Shown in pieces: positions 1-5,835 of a stretch of 13,316 nt of DNA. The DNA is from Thermofilaceae archaeon (GTDB lineage: Archaea > Thermoproteota > Thermoprotei > Thermofilales > Thermofilaceae): NCBI GenBank assembly GCA_027027675.1, contig JALVKT010000087.1, positions 1 through 13,316 of the forward strand. The letters run 5' to 3'. The position numbers and the translations under genes were made by a program. Below the pieces are notes generated by a model. That model saw only the letters and a list, made by a program, of their open reading frames with translations. It was not told the origin of the DNA and did not search any database. Position 1 is the stretch's first letter, and each line of letters opens with the position of its first letter.

Positions 1-421
1 TGGGCATGCCCAGCGTTACTCCAAGCTGGCATGCAAAGCCTGCAAGGTATGGGTGTAGACGGCCGTTGCCGTCTACAAATAAGAGCTGATAGCTGCTTTT
101 GAGGCGCCGCAGGGCCAGGTAGGCGGGGGCCATTTCCCTGAACGCGAGGAGAGTAGGTATATACGGGAACTTTGTCCTTAACGCGTAGGAACTCTTCTCC
201 CTTAATTCTAGCCCGGGATAATCTACTACTGCCGCGGCGCCTATGGAGCACTCGCCGCTGAACGCCACGTCGACCCCTGCGGCACGCTGTACAGGCCAAT
301 CAACTCTGTCCTCCTCTACTACCCGCTCCGCTATTATTTTCTGTGCGAAACGGGCTTTTTCAAGCGAGAAGTGTGGGGGGACTCCGGCTTTAACCCTGAA
401 CTTCCACCTTTCCGCAGGCAC
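1..421 (-). CDS. nfi: Endonuclease V, 3' end cut by window edge
   Basis: Deoxyinosine 3'-endonuclease, a repair enzyme that nicks DNA one base 3' of hypoxanthine. The 140 visible residues carry the family signature in order: GVDVAF (Asp51, expected metal ligand), FPYIP (86-89, lesion-wedge region), AFRE (Glu96), then FVDGNGRLHP (Asp117 and His123), followed by the typical AGFACQLGV stretch. This spacing matches the Thermotoga maritima enzyme residues D43/Y80/E89/D110/H116 as I recall them. I chose the GTG at 419-421 because it yields a normal N-terminus and has GAGG a short distance upstream; a TTG 15 nt further upstream is also in frame. It overlaps the end of the translin-like gene by 32 nt, so the two are probably co-transcribed and translationally coupled. 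The C-terminal third, including the last expected catalytic Asp, lies outside the window. Confidence 0.93.
   Translation of the reverse strand, partial: MPAERWKFRVKAGVPPHFSLEKARFAQKIIAERVVEEDRVDWPVQRAAGVDVAFSGECSIGAAAVVDYPGLELREKSSYALRTKFPYIPTLLAFREMAPAYLALRRLKSSYQLLFVDGNGRLHPYLAGFACQLGVTLGMP
54..77. repeat. Perfect 10-bp inverted repeat inside endonuclease V
   Basis: TGTAGACGGC (54-63), loop CGTT, GCCGTCTACA (68-77). It lies exactly in the codons for the catalytic VDGNGRLH motif, so the pairing may be a by-product of codon choice. Confidence 0.6.
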
Positions 422-1037
422 GTATAGCCGCCTCAAGCTTTTCTACGAGCTTGCTGCTTTTCTCGTAGAAGACTAGGTCCTTCCTCGTATTTTCCAGGAG
501 AACTCTTGCTACATCCATCTTGTGCCTAACGCCTGGGATGAGCGCCTCAGGGAAGGAGAGTTTGCTTATCTCAACGTATATTTCCTCCATGAGCCGTAGC
601 ATGCTCCAGGCCTCCTCGAGCCTCTCCTCTCTAACAAGGTTCAAAGCGTGCCTTCTAAGCTCTCCCACCACGTCGCCCAGCCCTGCCAGATAGGAGGAAG
701 GAGTCACCTCCAGTTCCGTGAACGCGGGTATGCTTTTCCCGGCCACGATCCTGTAAAGTGCGACGGCCTCCACGTACTCTGTCAAAGCGTTGTTGACGGA
801 GCCTGAATAGTAGAGCATCGGGTATTTTTCTCGATAGCCGTCTATTACGGACTTTTTCTCGTTCATTGAAGAGATTAGAGGCTCGGCTTCTCCCAGTTTT
901 CCGCTATGTATCTTGAAGACAACCTCCCTGGCCAGGCGTGTAAGCTCACGTGTAACCCTTAGGAGCTTTTCACGTTCCTCATCCAGTTCCTCAAGCTTTG
1001 ACGCTACATGTTCTATCGACATCTTCCAGTCAGACAT
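390..1037 (-). CDS. Translin-family protein (archaeal)
   Basis: A 215-residue, nearly all-helical, charged protein resembling the archaeal translin/TRAX family (COG2178 type), whose members bind single-stranded DNA or RNA and, in TRAX-like forms, can have RNase activity. What I see: an N-terminal heptad-like helix (LEELDEEREKLLRVTRELTR), a central ALTEYVEAVALYRIV helix and the family-like GLGDVVGELRRHALNLV segment near residue 120. The EYVEA acidic motif is the sort of position proposed as catalytic in TRAX, but activity cannot be judged here. It starts with ATG at 1037 and has no Shine-Dalgarno; a TTTTAA box about 33 nt upstream fits a nearly leaderless transcript. It is first in a two-gene unit with endonuclease V and divergent from methionine aminopeptidase. 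The family call is from memory of the sequence pattern. Confidence 0.8.
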   Translation of the reverse strand: MSDWKMSIEHVASKLEELDEEREKLLRVTRELTRLAREVVFKIHSGKLGEAEPLISSMNEKKSVIDGYREKYPMLYYSGSVNNALTEYVEAVALYRIVAGKSIPAFTELEVTPSSYLAGLGDVVGELRRHALNLVREERLEEAWSMLRLMEEIYVEISKLSFPEALIPGVRHKMDVARVLLENTRKDLVFYEKSSKLVEKLEAAIRACGKVEVQG

Positions 1038-1102
1038 GAGAGTTCATAGTTGGAGCGTGGCGGAGCGTTAAAAGGCTGCTGCAGAGTATTACCTTGAGGC
1101 AC
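1038..1102. promoter_or_regulatory. Divergent promoter region, translin / map
   Basis: A 65-nt gap between two head-to-head genes. GTTAAAAGG at 1067-1075 is the only A/T-rich core. Read on the minus strand it lies about 30 nt before the translin ATG, as expected for an archaeal TATA box with a very short leader. On the plus strand, GAGG at 1096-1099 is a good ribosome binding site for the ATG at 1103. Whether one box serves both directions cannot be told from sequence. Confidence 0.45.
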
Positions 1103-2026
1103 ATGGCGGACTTCCAGCTTGCAGAGGAAATACTCAAAGCTGGCAGTATTGAGAGGGACGCGTTAAAGCTGGCCCTGGACATAACGCAGGAGGGGGTAGA
1201 GCTGCTGGAGATAGCTGAGCGGATTGAAGGTTTTATCCGTAGCAGGGGGGCAGCCCCCGCCTTCCCCGTCAACATATCCATAGACGGGGTTGCGGCCCAC
1301 TACACCCCTGCCCCTGGAGACGAGAAGAGGATACCTCCCAGGTCTATAGTGAAGGTTGACGTCGGCGTACACGTTAACGGGTACATCGCCGACGCCGCGG
1401 TCACCGTATCATTCAACCCCGACTACACAGGCCTCGTAAGGGCTGCTTGGAAAGGCCTTGAGGCGGCGATATCAACTGCCCGCGACGGGGTTACGCTGAA
1501 TACTATAGGCAAAAACGTCTATGAAGCGATTAAGAGGCTCGGGTACAAGCCTATAGAGAACCTTATGGGCCATAAAATTGAGAGGTACGAGCTTCACGCT
1601 GGAAAAAGCGTGCCAAACGTGCCAGCGCTAGAGTACCGCTTCGTGAAGATGAGGCGGGGCGAGGTATACGCTATAGAGCCCTTCGCCACGGATGGGGCGG
1701 GCTACGTTGTTGACCAGGGTTACAGCAATATCTACAGGGTTGTCTCAGCCAGGAGAATAAAGAAGGAAGCTGAGCTGTCCAAGCTTTTACAGGAGCTCTG
1801 GAGAAGGTTCCGCGGCCTCCCTTTTGCTTCGCGGTGGGTGCTCTCCGAGGGTATAGCGGACGACCTGTCGCAGCTGGAGCGTCTCGTAAAGATGGGGAGG
1901 GTGTATCACTACCCAACGTTGGTTGAGGCAAAAAGGGGTATGGTGTCGCAGTTCGAGGACACAGTCGTGGTGGTCGATGATGGGTGCCGCCCCCTAGCGG
2001 GGACGCTGAGTCTAGTCGCTCCCTAG
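1103..2026 (+). CDS. map: Methionine aminopeptidase, type II
   Basis: Removes the initiator methionine from nascent proteins; a two-metal cytosolic enzyme. 307 residues, normal for archaeal type II MetAP. All five expected metal ligands are present: Asp86 (KVDVGV), Asp97 (IADAAV), His157 (GHKIERY), Glu192 (AIEPFAT) and Glu285 (SQFEDTV). The substrate-pocket His66 sits in DGVAAHYTP. The roughly 60-residue insertion typical of type II (about residues 195-270, containing the alpha-helical LLQELWRRFRG) is present. A TTG nine bases upstream is in frame, but ATG at 1103 is preferred because GAGG lies 3 nt before it, which would put that TTG against the ribosome binding site. The last 15 bp overlap the end of the convergent regulator gene. 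Confidence 0.97.
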   Translation: MADFQLAEEILKAGSIERDALKLALDITQEGVELLEIAERIEGFIRSRGAAPAFPVNISIDGVAAHYTPAPGDEKRIPPRSIVKVDVGVHVNGYIADAAVTVSFNPDYTGLVRAAWKGLEAAISTARDGVTLNTIGKNVYEAIKRLGYKPIENLMGHKIERYELHAGKSVPNVPALEYRFVKMRRGEVYAIEPFATDGAGYVVDQGYSNIYRVVSARRIKKEAELSKLLQELWRRFRGLPFASRWVLSEGIADDLSQLERLVKMGRVYHYPTLVEAKRGMVSQFEDTVVVVDDGCRPLAGTLSLVAP

Positions 2027-2464
2027 CTCTTCAACGGGCTTTATCTCCTTAGATGCTATGTAGTATATAAGTGGGATAGAGAGGAGAGCCGTCTTCCTGC
2101 CAGTCTCGGTGAGAAAATACACTACTTGCGGCCTAACTCCGCGTCGTACAAGCCTCCGCTCTATAAACCCCATTTTCTCGAGCTCCTTGAGCTTCAGGGC
2201 GAGGCTGCTCTGATTTATGCGTAGAGTACGCTTCAAGTCTGTAAAAGAGAGGGGGCCCGTGATGAGGAGTATATACAGTATCTCGAGGACATGCTTCTTA
2301 GACAGCACTCCGAAGCTTGGCTGGAGGGGCTCTACGAGGCGCTTAATATCCTCCGTCCCAAGGCTTTCCTCCTCAACGAGAGACTCTAGTATCTCCTCTA
2401 TCCCGCTTATGGCCCGGGATAGCTTCTCGTTAAGCAGGCGTAACGTCTCCTCGTCGATCCGCAC
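2012..2464 (-). CDS. Winged helix-turn-helix transcriptional regulator
   Basis: A 150-residue DNA-binding protein. Residues 1-50 form a charged helical N-terminal segment. Residues 55-125 read as a winged helix of the ArsR/MarR/HxlR kind: HVLEILYILLITGPLSFTDL, the recognition helix region RINQSSLALKLKELEKMGFI, then a wing with RRLVRRGVRPQVVYFLTETG. No ligand-binding or metal-binding cysteines are visible. The start is GTG at 2462-2464, with GAGGGG about 6 nt upstream on the minus strand (2471-2476). It shares an A/T-rich intergenic stretch with the divergent geranylgeranyl reductase gene, so it could plausibly regulate itself or that neighbour; this is inference from position only. Its stop lies inside the end of map (15-bp convergent overlap). 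Confidence 0.85.
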   Translation of the reverse strand: MRIDEETLRLLNEKLSRAISGIEEILESLVEEESLGTEDIKRLVEPLQPSFGVLSKKHVLEILYILLITGPLSFTDLKRTLRINQSSLALKLKELEKMGFIERRLVRRGVRPQVVYFLTETGRKTALLSIPLIYYIASKEIKPVEELGSD

Positions 2465-2519
2465 GCAAAGCCCCTCAGTTTAATTTTTAAACCCCGGTAT
2501 AAAATATAAACCGTTAGCC
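2465..2519. promoter_or_regulatory. Shared divergent promoter, regulator / GG reductase
   Basis: A 55-nt intergenic region with two A/T-rich boxes. TATAAAATATAAA at 2498-2510, read leftward, lies about 40 nt before the regulator GTG, giving a short leader that holds its GAGGGG ribosome binding site. TAATTTTTAAA at 2481-2491, read rightward, lies about 30 nt before the ATG at 2520, fitting a leaderless or nearly leaderless reductase mRNA. The two core promoters therefore interleave, so binding at one would hinder the other. This is read from spacing only. Confidence 0.55.
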
Positions 2520-3683
2520 ATGAGGTACGACGCAGTTGTAGTGGGTGCAGGGCCTGCAGGGCTCGCGTTCGCCAGAAACCTCGCCGAGAAGGGATTCAAG
2601 GTTATAGTTGTAGAGAAGGAAGACCAGCTCTCCAAGAAACCCTGCGGAGAGGGGATAAGCGCCAGAGTGCTTAAGACCGCTAAGATACCATATTCCGAGG
2701 CAGACCGCTTCGCTTCCCGGCGAATATCGGGGGCGGCGATAGTAGCCCCCAACGGCAAGGCTGTCGTCATAAAGCAGGAGGGTGAAATGGGCTTCGTGGT
2801 GGATAAAAGGGCTTTCCTGAGGGTCATGGGGGAGTATGCCGCCGCGGCCGGCGCAGAGGTGAAGATGCTTGAGCCCGCAAAGAGCTTTACAAGAACAAAG
2901 GACGGAGTAAAGGTTAAGACGAGAACGCTGGAGCTGGAGGCCAGCATTCTCATCGGGGCTGACGGGTACCTGTCCCGTGTAGCAAAGACCTTCTCCCTAG
3001 AAAGGCCCGGGGAAAGAAAGGTGATACCCACTGTTCAATACGTCATGGCTAACGTGGAACTCGAAGACCCGACGCTTACATACTTCTACCTCGGCAGTGA
3101 GGTCGCCCCTCTAGGCTACGTATGGATATTCCCGAAGGACGGTAAACTAGCAAACGTTGGAATAGGCGTCCAGGGCGCGTCGCCAAAGCTTTACCTGGAC
3201 AAGTTCATACGAAGCCACCCCGAGTTCTTCTCCCACTCTACAATGGTTGAGTTCCGCGCGGCAGCCGTCACAATAGGCGGCATGCTGGAGAAGATAGTTG
3301 ACGACCGCGTAATGCTTGTGGGCGAATCCGCGGGCCAAGTGATACCCCTCACAGGGGGAGGGATACACACGTCAATCGCGGGCGGCATGATCGCGTCTGA
3401 GGTTGCAGCCAAGGCCCTCGAGGAAGGAGACCTAACCGCAAAGAGGCTGAGCGAGTACCCCAAGGAGTACGGGAAGTACTGGGGTAAGAGGATATCTAAC
3501 AGCCTAAAAGCGCTTAAAGCGATAGAATCCCTGAGCGACGACGAGCTGAACCTGCTCGCCGACGTGCTAAGCCCTGAGGACATAATCAACCTCGCTAATG
3601 GCGAAAACTTGTCTAGCGTCGCCATGAAGCTTCTCAAGCACCCCATACTGAGCATAAAGCTCGCGAAGAAGCTTCTCTCATAA
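2520..3683 (+). CDS. Digeranylgeranylglycerophospholipid reductase (geranylgeranyl reductase family)
   Basis: An FAD-dependent enzyme that saturates the isoprenoid chains of archaeal ether lipids, acting at the membrane surface. 387 residues, normal length. The N-terminal dinucleotide fold shows GAGPAG (9-14) followed by the ribose-binding acidic end VVEKED (about 30-35). PCGEG (41-45) is the characteristic loop of this family, and GADGYLSRVAK (146-156) is the second FAD motif. GYVWIFPK (199-206) and DRVMLVGESAGQVIPLTGGG (262-281) are the conserved substrate and FAD-phosphate regions. It starts at ATG 2520 with no Shine-Dalgarno, consistent with leaderless translation. It is divergent from the winged-helix regulator and is followed 44 nt later by the 5S rRNA gene. 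Paralogues of this family exist in many archaea, so the exact lipid substrate is inferred. Confidence 0.93.
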   Translation: MRYDAVVVGAGPAGLAFARNLAEKGFKVIVVEKEDQLSKKPCGEGISARVLKTAKIPYSEADRFASRRISGAAIVAPNGKAVVIKQEGEMGFVVDKRAFLRVMGEYAAAAGAEVKMLEPAKSFTRTKDGVKVKTRTLELEASILIGADGYLSRVAKTFSLERPGERKVIPTVQYVMANVELEDPTLTYFYLGSEVAPLGYVWIFPKDGKLANVGIGVQGASPKLYLDKFIRSHPEFFSHSTMVEFRAAAVTIGGMLEKIVDDRVMLVGESAGQVIPLTGGGIHTSIAGGMIASEVAAKALEEGDLTAKRLSEYPKEYGKYWGKRISNSLKALKAIESLSDDELNLLADVLSPEDIINLANGENLSSVAMKLLKHPILSIKLAKKLLS

Positions 3684-3695
3684 AACAGAGGGAAA

Positions 3696-3704
3696 TTTTT
3701 ATAT
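3696..3704 (+). promoter_or_regulatory. TATA box of the 5S rRNA gene
   Basis: TTTTTATAT is centred about 28 nt before the first base of the 5S helix, the standard archaeal spacing, with a purine-rich stretch (GAGGGAAA) just upstream as a possible BRE. It lies in the 44-nt gap after the geranylgeranyl reductase stop. Confidence 0.7.
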
Positions 3705-3727
3705 GCTTGTCTAAAAACTATGTTTCC

Positions 3728-3841
3728 GCTCCGGCCATAGCCACCGGGCCACGCCCGAACCCGTCAGATCTCGGAAGCTAAGCCGGTGGCGCCGCCGCGA
3801 GTACTGGGGTCTGCGGCCCCGGGAAAGCGCGGTGCCGGAGC
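3728..3841 (+). rRNA. rrf: 5S ribosomal RNA
   Basis: Recognised from the conserved loop-A/helix-III core CCCGAACCCGTCAGATCTCG followed by GAAGCTAAGC, and from a perfect closing helix I: GCTCCGGC at 3728-3735 pairs with GCCGGAGC at 3834-3841. The later GTACTGGGGTCTGCGGCCCC segment fits helices IV/V. The mature ends may extend one or two bases beyond the pairing shown. The gene stands alone, with no 16S or 23S sequence within the window, and has its own TATA box. T-rich sequence directly after it (3842-3870) is a likely termination zone. Confidence 0.95.
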
Positions 3842-3899
3842 ATTTTCATAACGTTAACCTTTATTTTCTCAACGCGTTTTTCCAGAAGGTGCATCTCCC
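3842..3899 (+). promoter_or_regulatory. 5S terminator zone and promoter of the oxidoreductase
   Basis: The first half, with ATTTTCATA and further T-runs, fits intrinsic termination of 5S transcription. CTTTATTTT at 3859-3867 lies about 37 nt before the TTG start of the next gene, leaving a short leader that contains AAGGTG (3886-3891), a weak ribosome binding site. The assignment rests on spacing and base composition. Confidence 0.4.
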
Positions 3900-4928
3900 T
3901 TGGGCCTAAACGTCGCGCTTATAGGCGTGGGAAGATGGGGCAAGAATCATGCCAGGGTTCTCTCGCAGCTGCGTGGAAGCTACCTGGACAGTCTTTTCAT
4001 AGTGGACAAGAACGTTAAGAGGGCTCGCGAGGTAGCCGCTAAATACCCCGTGGACGGGATATACGAGAGCATCGAGGAGCTCCTCAAGGGGGAGAAAAGC
4101 GTTGATGCAGCGGTCATAGCGGTTCCAACGGTTTTCCACTATAAAGTCGCTAGCGCCCTCCTGCCCTACATGGACGTGTTTATAGAAAAGCCCTTGGCTG
4201 CGACGCTGGAAGAGGGTGAATCCCTTCTATCCCTTGCCAGAAAGGAGAATAGGGTTGTCGCTGTCGGCCACATAGAGAGGTTCAACCCAGTGGTGAAGGT
4301 CTGCATGAAGATGGTTGAAGGCTCCGAGATAGTCGGCATGACCGCGAGGAGGCTTGGACCGGGCCCTGCAGGCGGGTACACGCTCAACCTCGGAGTGGGC
4401 CATGACCTCTTAGTCCATGACATAGACATTGTAAACCTTTTCATGGGAAGCCTGCCGCGCGCGGTCTACGCTAGAACCTATAAGACAGGAAACTTCCCGT
4501 ACGAGGTGGAGGTGGCCGCTCTCTACGAGTATGACGGCACCACGGCCTTCCTCGAGGCGAGCTGGAGGACGGCGCCGAAATACAAGCATAGGAGCTTTGA
4601 GGTGAGGCTGGTGGATAAGGTGGTGGCTGCAGACTATATTCTGAGGAGAATAGTTATCGACGAGGGTATAGAGAGATGGGAGATCGGCGGGGGAAGGGAA
4701 GCGGTAACGCACATGGAGCGCACAGGCATAGAAGTTTCCTATCTGCAGGAGGAGCCGCTCCGCCTTGAAATGATAGACTTCCTTGAAAGCGTAAAAACCG
4801 GTAGAAAACCCATGGCGGACATAATCGACGGCTACATAGCCCTCAAAAGCGTGGTCTACGCTCTCAAAAGCGGGGAACTGGGAGAGAGGGTCACTTTTGA
4901 ATGGGACGAGCTAAGCAAGTATGCCTAG
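3900..4928 (+). CDS. Gfo/Idh/MocA family NAD(P)-dependent oxidoreductase
   Basis: A 342-residue sugar-type dehydrogenase. The N-terminal Rossmann fold shows GVGRWG (9-14); EKPLA (96-100) is the family hallmark, with the Lys expected at the active site. GHIERFNPVV (123-132) and HDIDIV (173-178) are typical of archaeal members acting on sugar nucleotides or sugar acids, for example UDP-N-acetylglucosamine 3-dehydrogenase-like enzymes. The substrate cannot be fixed here, because no glycosyltransferase or nucleotide-sugar genes lie beside it. The start is TTG at 3900: it begins exactly at the Rossmann strand, no ATG or GTG lies just upstream in frame, and the next GTG would remove part of the NAD site. 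Its final 18 bp overlap the end of the convergent minus-strand gene. Confidence 0.9.
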   Translation: MGLNVALIGVGRWGKNHARVLSQLRGSYLDSLFIVDKNVKRAREVAAKYPVDGIYESIEELLKGEKSVDAAVIAVPTVFHYKVASALLPYMDVFIEKPLAATLEEGESLLSLARKENRVVAVGHIERFNPVVKVCMKMVEGSEIVGMTARRLGPGPAGGYTLNLGVGHDLLVHDIDIVNLFMGSLPRAVYARTYKTGNFPYEVEVAALYEYDGTTAFLEASWRTAPKYKHRSFEVRLVDKVVAADYILRRIVIDEGIERWEIGGGREAVTHMERTGIEVSYLQEEPLRLEMIDFLESVKTGRKPMADIIDGYIALKSVVYALKSGELGERVTFEWDELSKYA

Positions 4929-5816
4929 CCTCTCCCCCTCACCTATCTGTAAGACGCGTCTAGGCAGGTTTTTCCTCCAGAGGCCTAGAAGCCCCCTCAA
5001 CAGCCTGTATTCCGCGAAAAGGGGGCTTCTAACCACAGCTAGCAAAGGCATCCAATCCGCCGTGTCCCTGCCTAGAAGAAGGGTGAGCGCTCTCCATAAC
5101 GCCTCCATTCTACAGTTGGAGCCCGAGACGCTGGTTACGTTGCCGTCACTCGTGCCTATGCGGACATGGCAATCTCCCATGGGAACCTTGGCGGTGTGCT
5201 CACCACCCGGGGAGCCTATCTCAAAATCTACACCCCCTTCCAGGTCAAGTATCTTCATGTCCACTCTCAGGCCCGGAGGCAATCCCAGAATTCTCATCGC
5301 CACCTCCGCCGCCGCCTGCTCCACGTTCTCGTCCATCACACCGCCCCAGACGTTAACTGTGCGCCTCCCATCCGAGGCCTCGTACCACGTGCCCCCCTCA
5401 ATTCTAGCCTCCACGCATTCGTCTCCACCCGCTATTCCACCCTTCCTCTCAACATAGGCTCCGAGTTGACGCGCCCAAGGCCCCCTCACCTCCACGCATC
5501 TCACTTCAAGCAATGAGTCGAGAGAAGCCCTGCTGAAGAGTGGACGCCGCTCACCTCCAACTATGAGGGAGGGCTCCGTAACTTTCACGTGGACAGAGGC
5601 GCCTCCGGGAGGCTCACCCGCCTCCACGCCAAGTACGTCGTGAACATAACGCTCGCCGAAGAGGCCCAGCCCGTACCCCCATCTCCTAACACTGGTGGCG
5701 CCCTCAACCCCTCCCTCGTACACGTAGATCTCTACCAGCGGCGACATGAAACGCAGCCAATAGGCCAGGGCCAGAGCCGGGTACCCACCGCCACTCACGG
5801 CAATTTTTTTGAACAC
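4911..5816 (-). CDS. Uncharacterised protein with a Rossmann-like N-terminus
   Basis: 301 residues that I do not recognise as a named family. The first 35 residues (KKIAVSGGGYPALALAYWLR, then VEIYVYEG) read as a beta-alpha-beta nucleotide-binding start like that of FAD-dependent oxidoreductases: a GGG-type glycine turn at 9-11 and a strand ending in Glu (about residue 34). The rest lacks the usual second FAD motif. Its middle is rich in Gly and in charged beta-like segments (about 150-240), and the C-terminus (about 240-301) is helical and Arg/Leu-rich, with no predicted membrane segment. The start is GTG at 5814-5816, with GGGAGG unusually close (2 nt), so the start is uncertain. It is only 19 bp from the divergent GTPase start and overlaps the oxidoreductase end by 18 bp. 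It could be a degenerate flavoprotein or a lineage-specific protein. Confidence 0.7.
   Translation of the reverse strand: MFKKIAVSGGGYPALALAYWLRFMSPLVEIYVYEGGVEGATSVRRWGYGLGLFGERYVHDVLGVEAGEPPGGASVHVKVTEPSLIVGGERRPLFSRASLDSLLEVRCVEVRGPWARQLGAYVERKGGIAGGDECVEARIEGGTWYEASDGRRTVNVWGGVMDENVEQAAAEVAMRILGLPPGLRVDMKILDLEGGVDFEIGSPGGEHTAKVPMGDCHVRIGTSDGNVTSVSGSNCRMEALWRALTLLLGRDTADWMPLLAVVRSPLFAEYRLLRGLLGLWRKNLPRRVLQIGEGERLGILA
4986..5031. repeat. 12-bp perfect inverted repeat with 22-nt loop
   Basis: TAGAAGCCCCCT (4986-4997) and AGGGGGCTTCTA (5020-5031) are exact reverse complements. The repeat lies within the last 120 bp of the minus-strand Rossmann-like gene and about 60 bp past the stop of the convergent oxidoreductase. 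A T-run (GGTTTTTCC, about 4967-4975) lies between that stop and the repeat. Confidence 0.6.
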
Positions 5817-5835
5817 GGCCTCCCTACACCTACCT

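Noticed and set aside
1973..2015. TGATGG followed by CTGA near the end of map, resembling C and D boxes of a guide RNA
   Set aside because: There is no second C'/D' pair, no terminal stem, and it lies inside conserved map coding sequence.
5809..5835. N-terminal extension of the GTPase from the TTG at 5809
   Set aside because: The extra nine residues precede the canonical first strand, and the TTG lies within the likely TATA element.
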